A program made the position numbers and the translations under genes. From Acidobacteriota bacterium (GTDB lineage Bacteria > Acidobacteriota > Terriglobia > UBA7540), in the NCBI GenBank assembly GCA_902812365.1, contig CADDZC010000016.1, positions 1 to 56,333 on the forward strand: a stretch of DNA of 56,333 bases. Direction: 5' to 3'. Positions 40,494 to 48,551 of this stretch are shown here, one piece after another; positions within the stretch are counted from its first letter, which is position 1; the number at the start of each line of letters is the position of its first letter. The notes under the pieces were generated by a model. The model saw only the letters and a list, made by a program, of their open reading frames with translations, was not told where the DNA came from and did not search any database.

Positions 40494-41565
40494 CGGAATC
40501 TCGATGGAGCAGTTTCGCGTACAGCTTCAGTACCCGCTCGGTCATTATATCACTTGAAAACGCCGCCGCCCGCACCCGCGCATGGCGGGCGAACGCTTCC
40601 AGCCGGTGGCGGTCTTGAGCCGCCCGCTCAACCGCCTCCGCCAACTCGCCCGGCGAGCCCGAGCGCACCAGCCAGCCCGTATACCCCTCCTCCACAATTT
40701 CCGGCAGGCCGCCCACGCGGCTCGCCACCACCGGCACTCCATAGGAGAGAGCCAGCAAGGCCGCCGAACCCAGGCCCTCGTCCCTCGACGGCATCAGGAA
40801 CAGGTCGAGAGCCGGTAAGAAGTCATCGAGGTGTTCAACATAATCCACAATGCGGACGTTGGCCGGCACGCAGCGGGGCCGGAGCGCCGGCCTTGAGACC
40901 GGCACCAGGAATCGCGCCTCGGGAAGCCTTCTCTCCAGCAGCCTCGCCGCGTCAAGCGCGACATCCAAACCCTTTTCGGGAGTGAGGGAGCCGAGCGTTC
41001 CCAGCACCAACCGGTCATCGTCGAACCCCCACCGGTTCCGGATGCGGCGGCGCGCGCCGGCCTCGGGCAGAGTCGCGGGCAGATCGACACCGTCGGGAAT
41101 CACGGCGATCATCGCCTCGGGCACGCCGCATTGGAGGAGGATGTGGCGGATGAAATCGGAGACGGCGATGACCGCGTGGCAGGTGCGCGTGTACTTAAGC
41201 CGGTGGATCAGCTTTCCGCCGCTCCAGGCTCGCGGAACAAAGGTGACGCGGCGATGCGCGACGCGACGCGCCTCCGTCCGGCGCGAAACCATCCAGGCCA
41301 GCGTCTGGCCGCGCCCGTCGTGGGCGTGCACGATATCCGGCGGCCGAAACTCGACCCGGCGTTGAAACTGCGCGAGACGAGAATAGCTTCCCAACCAGCC
41401 GGCCACTGGAAAGTTTTCCTGCTGCGCCCGGGCGGCGAGTCGGCTTCCTTCCGGGCAAACGATAAGCTGTTCGTGGCCTCGTTCCCGCAGGCGGCGCGCC
41501 AGCAGGAGGAGCTGCCACTGTCCGCCGCGCAGTTCCATGCCGGTGTCCACATGGATGATGGTCAT
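40471..41565 (-). CDS. GT4-family glycosyltransferase
   Basis: A 364-residue GT-B fold enzyme that moves a sugar from a nucleotide donor. It begins TIIHVDTGMELRGGQWQLLLLARRLRERGHEQLIVCPEG. The donor half has VLGTLGSLTPEKGLDVALDAARLL and the family signature PSRDEGLGSAALLALSYGVPVVASRVGGLPEIVEEGYTGWLV, which includes the E-x7-E pair. A cell-surface polysaccharide or lipopolysaccharide role is usual. The start overlaps the hemD stop by 4 nt (ATGA) and the stop overlaps the prepilin peptidase gene, so all three are probably one transcript. The acceptor is unknown. Confidence 0.92.
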   Translation of the reverse strand: MTIIHVDTGMELRGGQWQLLLLARRLRERGHEQLIVCPEGSRLAARAQQENFPVAGWLGSYSRLAQFQRRVEFRPPDIVHAHDGRGQTLAWMVSRRTEARRVAHRRVTFVPRAWSGGKLIHRLKYTRTCHAVIAVSDFIRHILLQCGVPEAMIAVIPDGVDLPATLPEAGARRRIRNRWGFDDDRLVLGTLGSLTPEKGLDVALDAARLLERRLPEARFLVPVSRPALRPRCVPANVRIVDYVEHLDDFLPALDLFLMPSRDEGLGSAALLALSYGVPVVASRVGGLPEIVEEGYTGWLVRSGSPGELAEAVERAAQDRHRLEAFARHARVRAAAFSSDIMTERVLKLYAKLLHRDSDGSSLPP

Positions 41566-42434
41566 CGCTCAGCGGTTGGCGCCGTTGGCGCGCGCTTCTT
41601 CTCCAGGAGCCCGGCCGCGCGCGCGGCCGCCTCCTTCACCAAGTGGCCCATCTTGGGATGGGCGGGTTCGAGATCGGCGGCCAGACCGTGCTTCCGCAAC
41701 TCGCCGGACGTGGTGGGGCCGATGGAAGCGATGACGGCGCCGGCGAGCGCCTGGCGGAGCGGCTCCTGGCACCTCATTCGGGCCGCCACCTGGAATAGAT
41801 GGCGAAGCTGGATCGACGACGTGAACAGCACGACCCGAACATCGCCGGCGGTGAGATGCCGGACCGCGGCCTCGAGCGGTGCGGGATCGTCGGGCAGCGC
41901 CCACTGATAAACCGAAACCGGAGTGACAATCGCCCCTCGCGCCTCCAGGCCCGCCAACAGCTCGGGATTCGATTCGCCGTATTCCTGCACGGCAACGCGG
42001 CGCCCGGCGAGCGGCAAGGCAGCGGCGTGCGAATCCAACGCGCTCAGAATTTCGCGCCAAGTGTTGGGTTCGGGAATCGCCAGCGTGACGGGAACACCCA
42101 GTTCGCGCAAAGCGGCGGCCGGCTTGGGTCCGCGGGCGACCGTCGAGACGCGCCCGAGGGCGGCCGTCCAGCGGTCGCGTCCGACGACGGTGGCCGCCAG
42201 GGCGGCGAGCACCCGCACGCCGACGCCGGTGAGGAAAATCACGACGTCAAAGCGGCCGTCCACGAGGCCGGTGACGAAGGCGCGGATCTCGGCGTCAGGC
42301 TCGAGCGGAACTTCGCGCACCGCGGGCGCGACGATCGGGTGCCCCCCCTGCCTCTTGATCAAGGCCGCGATTTCGTCCGCGTACCGGCTCTCGAAAGCCA
42401 GGACGCGAAGCCCGTTGAATCCCGCGCTCGGCAT
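41562..42434 (-). CDS. hemD: Uroporphyrinogen-III synthase
   Basis: Closes hydroxymethylbilane with inversion of ring D to uroporphyrinogen III, for heme and corrin synthesis. HemD has poor sequence conservation. The call rests on the two-domain pattern: LRVLAFESRYADEIAALIKRQGGHPIVAPAVREVPL at the start, FDVVIFLTGVGVRVLAAL, VARGPKPAAALRELGVPV in the middle, RRVAVQEYGESNPELLAGLE, VVLFTSSIQLRHLFQVA and VIASIGPTTSGELRKHGLAADLEPAHPKMGHLV near the end. The last segment is especially typical. The 290-residue length is slightly above average. No hemA, hemB or hemC is nearby. It is followed by the overlapping glycosyltransferase gene. Confidence 0.88.
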   Translation of the reverse strand: MPSAGFNGLRVLAFESRYADEIAALIKRQGGHPIVAPAVREVPLEPDAEIRAFVTGLVDGRFDVVIFLTGVGVRVLAALAATVVGRDRWTAALGRVSTVARGPKPAAALRELGVPVTLAIPEPNTWREILSALDSHAAALPLAGRRVAVQEYGESNPELLAGLEARGAIVTPVSVYQWALPDDPAPLEAAVRHLTAGDVRVVLFTSSIQLRHLFQVAARMRCQEPLRQALAGAVIASIGPTTSGELRKHGLAADLEPAHPKMGHLVKEAAARAAGLLEKKRAPTAPTAER

Positions 42435-42457
42435 TGGCTTCCTCGGCCCGCCCGCCA

Positions 42458-42481
42458 GGCGCGAAGCGCCCCCTCGGGGCG
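42458..42481 (-). promoter_or_regulatory. Two mutually exclusive hairpins in the hemD leader
   Basis: In plus-strand terms, GGCGC (42458-42462) pairs with GCGCC (42466-42470), while CGCCCC (42467-42472) pairs with GGGGCG (42476-42481). The two stems share 42467-42470, so only one can form at a time. They lie 24 to 47 nt upstream of the hemD start on the transcribed strand and could act as an attenuator-like switch. Confidence 0.35.
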
Positions 42482-42501
42482 AACGCCGCCGCCCGGAGTC
42501 G

Positions 42502-42906
42502 TCACGCCGCGATCAGATCCGGACGGCCTTCGAGCCGGTCGTACACGGTGCGGGCGTTCGTGGTGCCCAACGACTCGTGATAGAGGGACTTCAAGTTGAG
42601 CAAGGCGCGGGTTTCCTGATCAAACTGGCGAAGGGCGCGCAGATCGGCGAGGCGAATGGGGATTCGCCGTCCGTCCGCGAACCAGAATTTCTGGTAGCCC
42701 CGGTCTTCCAGCTCGTATTTTTGGCCGCGAATCAAGAAGCAAGGGGGGCCCGCGGGCACCCAACCCAGTTTCGCGTCACGCTTCAGGCTGTGCGCGCAGC
42801 CGTACTTCCGCACCTCGATCGTGCCGTCCGGCGCGTCAAGCACTTCGAAACCGGCTTGCTGGAATTCTTTTTTCACTTCCGCCGCGCTCGTCTTCTCCGT
42901 GATCAT
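42502..42906 (-). CDS. Uncharacterised protein, 134 residues
   Basis: I do not recognise this protein. It is cytosolic by composition. It starts ITEKTSAAEVKKEFQQAGFEVLDAP. A strand-rich part follows with TIEVRKYGCAHSLKRDAKLGWVPAG and FLIRGQKYELEDRGYQKFWF, then helices with RRIPIRLADLRALRQFDQETRALLNLKSLYHESLG. The first part could be a small alpha/beta sensor-like unit and the last part a helix pair. No catalytic signature stands out. ATG 42906 is the first start. It lies 67 nt upstream of hemD on the same strand and is divergent from cysM with a 116-nt gap. Confidence 0.65.
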   Translation of the reverse strand: MITEKTSAAEVKKEFQQAGFEVLDAPDGTIEVRKYGCAHSLKRDAKLGWVPAGPPCFLIRGQKYELEDRGYQKFWFADGRRIPIRLADLRALRQFDQETRALLNLKSLYHESLGTTNARTVYDRLEGRPDLIAA

Positions 42907-43022
42907 TCAGTTTACTCCGCCCTCTCCGGATCCCCAAAAGGCCGGCTTCCGAGAACCCCGCCCGCTCGCAGCCGGCCCGTCCGGTTGACACTGGCCAGCC
43001 CTAATGAGAATCTAAATGACCG

Positions 43023-43979
43023 ATGCCCCAAAACGCAAGGCCTACCTTGACGATTGAGAATCAAGGCTTTGTGCGCCAACCTGTCGATATCCTGTCGCTG
43101 ATTGGCCATACGCCGCTCCTGCGTCTGGGCCGGTTGGGCCGCGAAGTGCCCGGAGTCGAAATCTACGCCAAGGCCGAGTGGGAGAACCCGGGCGGTTCGG
43201 TCAAGGATCGCCCGGCCCTGAACATCGTGCTCGAGGCGGAGTGCAGCGGATCCCTAACGCGGGGCAAGACGCTCATTGATTCGACCTCGGGCAATACCGG
43301 CATCGCTTACGCCATGATCGGAGCCGCGCGGGGGTTTCGAGTGACGCTGTGCATGCCGGCCAACGTCAGTGTGGAACGTAAGCGCATCGTGAGCGCGTAC
43401 GGAGCCGAGATCATTTATACGGACCCCCTGGAAGGCTCCGACGGAGCCATCCGGCGGGTGCGGGAGCTCGTCCGGGCGCATCCCGAGCGCTATTTTTATG
43501 CCAACCAGTATGATAACCCCGCCAACTGGCGGGCTCACTACGAGACGACGGGGCCGGAAATCTTCGAGCAGACGGGTGGGCGGGTGACCCACTTTGTGGC
43601 CGGGCTGGGCACGAGCGGCACGTTTATGGGCACCTCGCGGCGCCTGAAGGAGCTGAATGCCGCCATTCGCTGCATCTCATTCCAGCCCGACTCGGCTTTC
43701 CACGGGTTGGAAGGCTTGAAATACATGCCGGCGGCGATCAAGCCGGGAATTTACGATCCCGCCCTGGCGGACGACAACCTGGAAATCTCGACCGAAGAAG
43801 CCTACGCGATGACACGGCGGCTGGCGCGCGAGGAAGGCTTGCTGGTGGGCGTTTCGGCGGGGGCGGCCATGGTCGCAGCCCTGCGAGTGGCACGCGAGAT
43901 TGGCCGTGGGGTGGTGGTGACCGTCTTCTCCGATAGTGGCGATAAGTACTTGAGCGAGCGGTTTTGGGACGAAAAATAG
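43023..43979 (+). CDS. cysM: Cysteine synthase, CysM-like PLP enzyme
   Basis: A 318-residue fold-type II PLP enzyme. The PLP lysine is in the motif NPGGSVKDRPALNIV, the substrate loop is STSGNTGIAYAMIG and the phosphate-binding loop is GLGTSGTFMGTSRRL. The segments SVERKRIVSAYGAEIIY and NQYDNPANWRAHYETTGPEI are close to mycobacterial CysM, which uses a CysO thiocarboxylate as sulfur donor. The residue corresponding to the mycobacterial phosphoserine-binding Arg220 appears to be Asp (QPDSAFHG), so the acceptor could be O-acetylserine or another form. The downstream genes mec, cysO and moeZ support the carrier-protein route. A TTGACA box lies 33 nt before ATG. Confidence 0.9.
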   Translation: MPQNARPTLTIENQGFVRQPVDILSLIGHTPLLRLGRLGREVPGVEIYAKAEWENPGGSVKDRPALNIVLEAECSGSLTRGKTLIDSTSGNTGIAYAMIGAARGFRVTLCMPANVSVERKRIVSAYGAEIIYTDPLEGSDGAIRRVRELVRAHPERYFYANQYDNPANWRAHYETTGPEIFEQTGGRVTHFVAGLGTSGTFMGTSRRLKELNAAIRCISFQPDSAFHGLEGLKYMPAAIKPGIYDPALADDNLEISTEEAYAMTRRLAREEGLLVGVSAGAAMVAALRVAREIGRGVVVTVFSDSGDKYLSERFWDEK

Positions 43980-44068
43980 GCGGCGAGCGATCCGGCGCGC
44001 GTCCTCGGGCCGAGGCGGCCATGGCCGCCGGCACGGGGCCGAGCACCGCCAGCCGCGTGGAGGGGCGC

Positions 44069-44314
44069 ATGGCCGAATGCAAAGACTACAGCGATGTCAC
44101 ACGGGAGCAATTGGGCAGGCTGAAGCAGAAGCTGCAGCAGATGGGGATTACGCCTCCGGAAGGCGACAATGGCACCATTGAGGCGATGGGCGTCAAGCTG
44201 ACGGTAGCGTACGACGAGAGCGGGCAAAAGCTCAGGGTCTGCATCGTCGAAAAGCCGGCGTTTATCCCGGAATTTATGGTGTGGGGCCAAATCGAGGGCT
44301 CGCTCAAGGGATAG
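44069..44314 (+). CDS. Unknown 81-residue protein within the cysteine cluster
   Basis: An 81-residue protein with ATG 44069 and a GTGGAGGGG ribosome-binding sequence. It begins MAECKDYSDVTREQLGRLKQ and reads as a helix, then a strand-rich second half (IEAMGVKLTVAYDESGQKLRVCIVEKPAFIPEFMVWGQIEG). I know no family for it. It has one Cys at residue 4 and a second in LRVCIV, without a CxxC. It sits between cysM and the JAMM protease gene in the same direction, with 89 and 76 nt gaps, so it may be a further part of the pathway or a regulator. Its small size and position make it a good candidate for testing. Confidence 0.6.
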   Translation: MAECKDYSDVTREQLGRLKQKLQQMGITPPEGDNGTIEAMGVKLTVAYDESGQKLRVCIVEKPAFIPEFMVWGQIEGSLKG

Positions 44315-44390
44315 ACCCCAGGTACAGTCGGACTGGGCCTCGGCCCCATTGCGCGAAGGCGCGGGATTCCAACGTTGCGGAGGGCGACCT

Positions 44391-44924
44391 ATGGCGCTAC
44401 AACTGAATCGTGACCATCTCGAAGCCATCCGCGATCACGGGCGGCGGGATTACCCGACTGAATGCTGCGGAATCCTGCTCGGCCACGCAAAGGGCGATCA
44501 CAAGCAAGTGGTTGAGGTGATTGCACTTAAGAACCTGAGGCGCGAGCCGGAGAAAGCCCGGGAACTGTTGCCCGTGGCGGACCCGGATCGGGAGACCGAA
44601 AGAAACCGATTCCTGATTGACCCTCGCGACCAGTTACGTATCGAGAAGGGTGCCCGGGCGAAGGGTCTGGAGGTCGTCGGGTACTATCATTCCCACCCGG
44701 ATCACCCCGCTCAGCCGTCGTCCTACGACCGAGAGCACGCGTGGCCATGGTATTCTTACGTCATCGTATCGGTGCAAGACGCTGATCCTAAAGAGGTTAA
44801 CTCATGGGTGCTAGCCGCCGATCGGTCGCGCTTTGAGCCGGAGGCAATCCAGCTCGCAAACTCCCCGCATCCGCACGCTGCGCCGGTTCATCTGAGCGAG
44901 CATTCAGAGTCGAACGGTTTGTGA
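44391..44924 (+). CDS. mec: JAMM/MPN+ metalloprotease, Mec-like
   Basis: A 177-residue Zn-dependent isopeptidase/peptidase of the JAB family. The Zn site is complete: Glu24 in YPTECCGILLG and HSHPDHPAQPSSYD, with His100, His102, Ser110 and Asp113. In mycobacteria Mec cleaves cysteine from the CysO-Cys adduct. ATG 44391 has GGAGGGC upstream; the longer frame from 44349 has no support. Here it lies 43 nt before the gene for a ubiquitin-like carrier, which strongly suggests the same role. It may also trim the extra tail of that carrier. Confidence 0.93.
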   Translation: MALQLNRDHLEAIRDHGRRDYPTECCGILLGHAKGDHKQVVEVIALKNLRREPEKARELLPVADPDRETERNRFLIDPRDQLRIEKGARAKGLEVVGYYHSHPDHPAQPSSYDREHAWPWYSYVIVSVQDADPKEVNSWVLAADRSRFEPEAIQLANSPHPHAAPVHLSEHSESNGL

Positions 44925-44967
44925 TATAGTGGACGTGCCTCAACAGATCGAAGTCCGGAGAGATGAA

Positions 44968-45294
44968 ATGCCGGTTAAGGTGATTATTCCCACTCCTTTA
45001 CGCCAGTATACGGCGAAGAAAGATGCGGTGGAGCTCGACGCTAAGACGGTCGGCGAGGCGCTGGCCACTCTGACCACTCAGTACGCCGACCTGCGCCGGC
45101 ACTTGTTTAATGAAGAGGGGAAGATTCGAAGCTTTGTGAACGTTTACTTGAACGACGAGGACATCCGGTATCTCCAGAGAGAGCAAACCCCCCTTCATGA
45201 AAACGATGTCTTGAGCATCGTTCCCTCCATTGCCGGCGGTTCGCTCTTGCGGGGTAACTGTAGTGGGCCGGAAACCGGGCCCACGGACCGCTAG
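44968..45294 (+). CDS. cysO: MoaD/ThiS-like sulfur carrier (CysO-like) with C-terminal tail
   Basis: A 108-residue beta-grasp protein. Residues 1-91 (PVKVIIPTPLRQYTAKKDAV ... NDVLSIVPSIAGG) match the sulfur-carrier family and place the terminal Gly-Gly at residues 90-91. Normally the protein ends there, because the last Gly is adenylated and thiocarboxylated. Here 17 residues follow (SLLRGNCSGPETGPTDR), so cleavage after Gly91 must come first. The adjacent JAMM protease could do this, as QbsD is known to trim QbsE. The Ser92 codon TCG is one base from TAG, so a lost stop is an alternative. ATG 44968 has CCGGAGAG upstream. Confidence 0.85.
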   Translation: MPVKVIIPTPLRQYTAKKDAVELDAKTVGEALATLTTQYADLRRHLFNEEGKIRSFVNVYLNDEDIRYLQREQTPLHENDVLSIVPSIAGGSLLRGNCSGPETGPTDR

Positions 45295-45386
45295 ACACGT
45301 GGTAAGTCATTGAAAATAAATGCATAAATATAAAAATCGAGGCGACCGCTCAGTCGTCTCGGGATTGGGTTTGCGAGGGTAAGATC

Positions 45387-46559
45387 ATGGCTACAATCAC
45401 TGCACTGCCGACCGCCGTGCAACTGTCCAAGGATGAGATTCTTCGCTACAGCCGGCATTTGATCATGCCCGAAGTGGGCATGGAGGGACAGCTTAAGTTG
45501 AAGCAGGCCAAGGTGTTATGCATCGGAGCGGGCGGCTTGGGCGCTCCCCTGATCCTCTACTTGGCCGCCGCCGGGGTGGGCAAGCTCGGCATTGTGGATT
45601 TCGACGCCGTGGACTTCACCAATCTCCAGCGCCAGGTGATCCACGGTACCAGCGACGTCGGGCGACCCAAGATCGACTCGGCCCGCGACACCATCCACGA
45701 CATCAACCCGAACGTCGAGGTTGTGGCCCACGAGACGCGGTTGACCTCAGACAATGCGCTCGATATCTTCCGCGACTACGACATCGTGGCCGACGGCACC
45801 GATAACTTTCCCACCCGCTATCTGGTTAACGACGCCTGCGTGCTGTTAGGCAAGCCGAACGTCTACGGCAGCATTTTCCGTTTTGAAGGCCAGGCTTCCG
45901 TCTTCTACGCCAAAGAAGGACCGTGCTATCGCTGCCTGTACCCGGAACCGCCTCCGCCCGGCCTGGTTCCGAGCTGCGCCGAAGGAGGCGTCCTCGGGGT
46001 GCTGCCCGGCATTGTAGGCTCGATTCAGGCGCTCGAGACGATCAAGCTGATCCTCGGCAAAGGCGAACCCCTGATTGGGCGACTCCTGCTGTTTGACGCT
46101 CTGGCGATGAAGTTCCGCGAGCTCAAGCTGCGCAAGAATCCCGACTGCCCGGTGTGCGGAGCGAACCCCACGGTCACTCAGCTCATCGATTACGAACAGT
46201 TCTGCGGAATTCGCGGGGAGGAGTACGTGGAGCCCGCGCGAGTGCCGGAAATCACCCCGATCGAGCTGAAAAAGATGATGGAGCAGCGGAAACCCTTCGT
46301 CCTGATCGACGTCCGCGAGCCCCACGAGTACGACATCTGCCGTATTCCCGGCTCCCATTTGATCCCGCTCGGCGAAGTGCCCCGACGCATGCACGAGCTC
46401 AACTCCGCTGACGAAATCGTGGTTCACTGCCGGTCGGGTGCGCGCAGCGCCAAGGCCGTGGAATTCCTGATGAAGTCCGGGTTCCGCAAGATTCGCAACC
46501 TCAAGGGTGGCATCCTGGCTTGGTCCGACCAGGTGGACCCGAGCGTTCCGAAATATTGA
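45387..46559 (+). CDS. moeZ: MoeZ-type adenylyltransferase/sulfurtransferase (ThiF plus rhodanese)
   Basis: A 390-residue two-domain protein that adenylates a carrier C-terminus and then transfers sulfur to it. The E1-like domain begins RYSRHLIMPEVGMEGQLKLKQAK. It has the nucleotide loop VLCIGAGGLGAPLILYLAAAGVG, FTNLQRQVIHG, ADGTDNFPTRYLVNDAC, PSCAEGGVLGVLPGIVGSIQALE, and two Zn CxxC pairs (CYRCLYP, CPVCG). The rhodanese domain (residues about 285-390) has IDVREPHEYDICRIPGSHLIPLG and the active loop VVHCRSGARSAKAVEFL with the persulfide cysteine. It follows cysO by 92 nt and should activate it. Confidence 0.95.
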   Translation: MATITALPTAVQLSKDEILRYSRHLIMPEVGMEGQLKLKQAKVLCIGAGGLGAPLILYLAAAGVGKLGIVDFDAVDFTNLQRQVIHGTSDVGRPKIDSARDTIHDINPNVEVVAHETRLTSDNALDIFRDYDIVADGTDNFPTRYLVNDACVLLGKPNVYGSIFRFEGQASVFYAKEGPCYRCLYPEPPPPGLVPSCAEGGVLGVLPGIVGSIQALETIKLILGKGEPLIGRLLLFDALAMKFRELKLRKNPDCPVCGANPTVTQLIDYEQFCGIRGEEYVEPARVPEITPIELKKMMEQRKPFVLIDVREPHEYDICRIPGSHLIPLGEVPRRMHELNSADEIVVHCRSGARSAKAVEFLMKSGFRKIRNLKGGILAWSDQVDPSVPKY

Positions 46560-46780
46560 ACCCATCCCCGGCGGGCCGGCCCGGGAAAGAGGGCGAAATC
46601 CGCCTGGCCCGGCCGGAATTCCCGCCGGCGATCAGCCCCCTCTTCCGAGCCTGGGGAAAACCGACGGAGCGGGGCGCCGGCAAGTCGGGAAAATGTTAAC
46701 AATGACTTTTCGGAGAGTGACAATGTCGTGTTACACTGCGTGACCGGAAAGTGAGCGCCGGATGGCAGGGGGTAGGGGAA

Positions 46781-48490
46781 ATGCCGCAGGTGATGCGCAG
46801 TCCCAAGGTTTATGACGCGATTATCGTCGGCTCGGGAGCGGGCGGCGGAATCGCTGCGTACGTCTTGACCCAGTCGGGGGCCAAGTGCTTGATGCTCGAA
46901 GCCGGTAGCTGGTACGACACGGCCAAGCAGTCAAAGATGTTCCAGTGGAACTATGAGGCGCCGCATCGCGGCGCGGCCACGCCGGAGAAGCCTTTTGGGT
47001 ATTTTGATGCCACGGTCGACGGAGGCTGGCACGTGCCCGGCGAACCGTACACCAACGCCCCGGGTAACGAGTGGAGGTGGTGGCGGGCGCGGATGCTGGG
47101 GGGCCGCACCAACCACTGGGGGCGCATCTCGCTGCGCATGGGGCCCTATGACTTCAAGCCTTACAGCCGGGACGGAAAGGGTTTCGACTGGCCGATTACT
47201 TACGAGGATCTGGCTCCCTATTACGACCGTGTCGAAGAGTTGATCGGAGTCTTCGGCACGGCGGAGGGGCTGGAAAACACGCCGGACGGAAAGTTCCTGC
47301 CGCCTCCCCAGCCCAGATGTTACGAGCTGGTCATCCAAAAGGCCTGCCAGAAGTTGGGCATTCCCTGCATTCCGTCGCGCCTCTCCATCCTGACGCGGCC
47401 GCTCAATGGCCGTCCGGCGTGCCACTATTGCGGGCAGTGCGGACGCAGTTGCGCCACCTTCTCGAATTTCTCCTCGCCCACCGTGCTGATCCCGCCCGCC
47501 CAGGCCACCGGGAATCTGGAAATCCGCTGTAATGCGATGGTGCGCGAAGTCCTCACCAACGATGAAGGTTGGGCCACCGCCGTTTCCTACATTGATAAGC
47601 AGACACGGAAGGAAGTGCAGGCTCGGGGCCGGATCGTGGTGCTCGCGGCCAGCGCCTGCGAGACGGCGCGGATTCTGCTCAATTCTAAAGCGCCGCGCCA
47701 CCCGAACGGACTCTCGAACGAGACGGGGCTGGTGGGAAAATATTTGATGGATACGGTCGGGGCCGACGGCAGCAACGGTTTCCTGCCCATTTTGATGGAT
47801 CTGCCGCCCCACAACTGCGATGGCGTGGGGGGCATGCACCTCTATATGCCCTGGTGGAACTACCAGAAGCAGTTGCGGGGCGAACTGCCCTTTTCGCGCG
47901 GCTATCACATTGAGTTTGGCGGGGGGCGCGGCATGCCGGGCCCGGGCGAGGGCAACGGGACGGAGCGCTTTCTCGGCGGCGGTTATGGCGTAGAGCTGAA
48001 GCGCGGCGTGCGCAAGCTGTATGGCGCTTTTGTCGGTTTCTCGTGCCGGGGGGAGATGATTCCGAACCGGGACAGCTACTGCGAAATCGATCCCGAGGTC
48101 GTCGACGAATGGGGCATCCCGGTGTTGAAGTTTCATTTCAAGTGGAGTGACGACGAAATTCTCATGGCCCGCCACGCTCGGGAGACCTTCCGCGAGATTA
48201 TCGAGACGGCGGGAGGCGAAGTGCTTTCCACCTTCGGTCCCGAAGACAACTGGGGAATCTCGCGCGGCGGCGAAATTATTCACGAAGTGGGGACGACGCA
48301 GATGGGCGACGACCGGCGGAAGTCGGTGCTGAATCCGTACTGTCAATCGTGGGAGTGCAAGAATCTGTTTGTGGCTGACGGGGCGCCCTTCGTGTCGAAC
48401 GCCGACAAGAATCCAACGCTGTCGATCATGGCGCTGGCCTGGCGGACGTGCGAATATGCGGCCGAGCAGGTCAAGAAGCTGAACGTTTAA
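46781..48490 (+). CDS. GMC-family oxidoreductase with four-cysteine motif
   Basis: A 569-residue FAD enzyme of the gluconate 2-dehydrogenase/GMC family. The FAD loop is YDAIIVGSGAGGGIAAYVL. GGRTNHWGRISLRM and FDWPITYEDLAPYYDRVEELIGVFG are typical. The C-terminal active-site block is IIHEVGTTQMGDD...NPTLSIMALAWR. Residues 214-224 read CHYCGQCGRSC (C-x2-C-x2-C-x3-C), an iron-sulfur-like pattern; related glucose and fructose dehydrogenases carry a [3Fe-4S] cluster. The next gene encodes a subunit 3 protein that is likely to be its partner. ATG 46781 follows a GGGG-rich sequence and is preferred to GTG 46751. The substrate is unknown. Confidence 0.9.
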   Translation: MPQVMRSPKVYDAIIVGSGAGGGIAAYVLTQSGAKCLMLEAGSWYDTAKQSKMFQWNYEAPHRGAATPEKPFGYFDATVDGGWHVPGEPYTNAPGNEWRWWRARMLGGRTNHWGRISLRMGPYDFKPYSRDGKGFDWPITYEDLAPYYDRVEELIGVFGTAEGLENTPDGKFLPPPQPRCYELVIQKACQKLGIPCIPSRLSILTRPLNGRPACHYCGQCGRSCATFSNFSSPTVLIPPAQATGNLEIRCNAMVREVLTNDEGWATAVSYIDKQTRKEVQARGRIVVLAASACETARILLNSKAPRHPNGLSNETGLVGKYLMDTVGADGSNGFLPILMDLPPHNCDGVGGMHLYMPWWNYQKQLRGELPFSRGYHIEFGGGRGMPGPGEGNGTERFLGGGYGVELKRGVRKLYGAFVGFSCRGEMIPNRDSYCEIDPEVVDEWGIPVLKFHFKWSDDEILMARHARETFREIIETAGGEVLSTFGPEDNWGISRGGEIIHEVGTTQMGDDRRKSVLNPYCQSWECKNLFVADGAPFVSNADKNPTLSIMALAWRTCEYAAEQVKKLNV

Positions 48491-48551
48491 CCGGGAGGCC
48501 GGCGAGAGGCGCCGGCGTTGCCGGGCCTCCGGCGGAGGACTGGGGGGAGCC

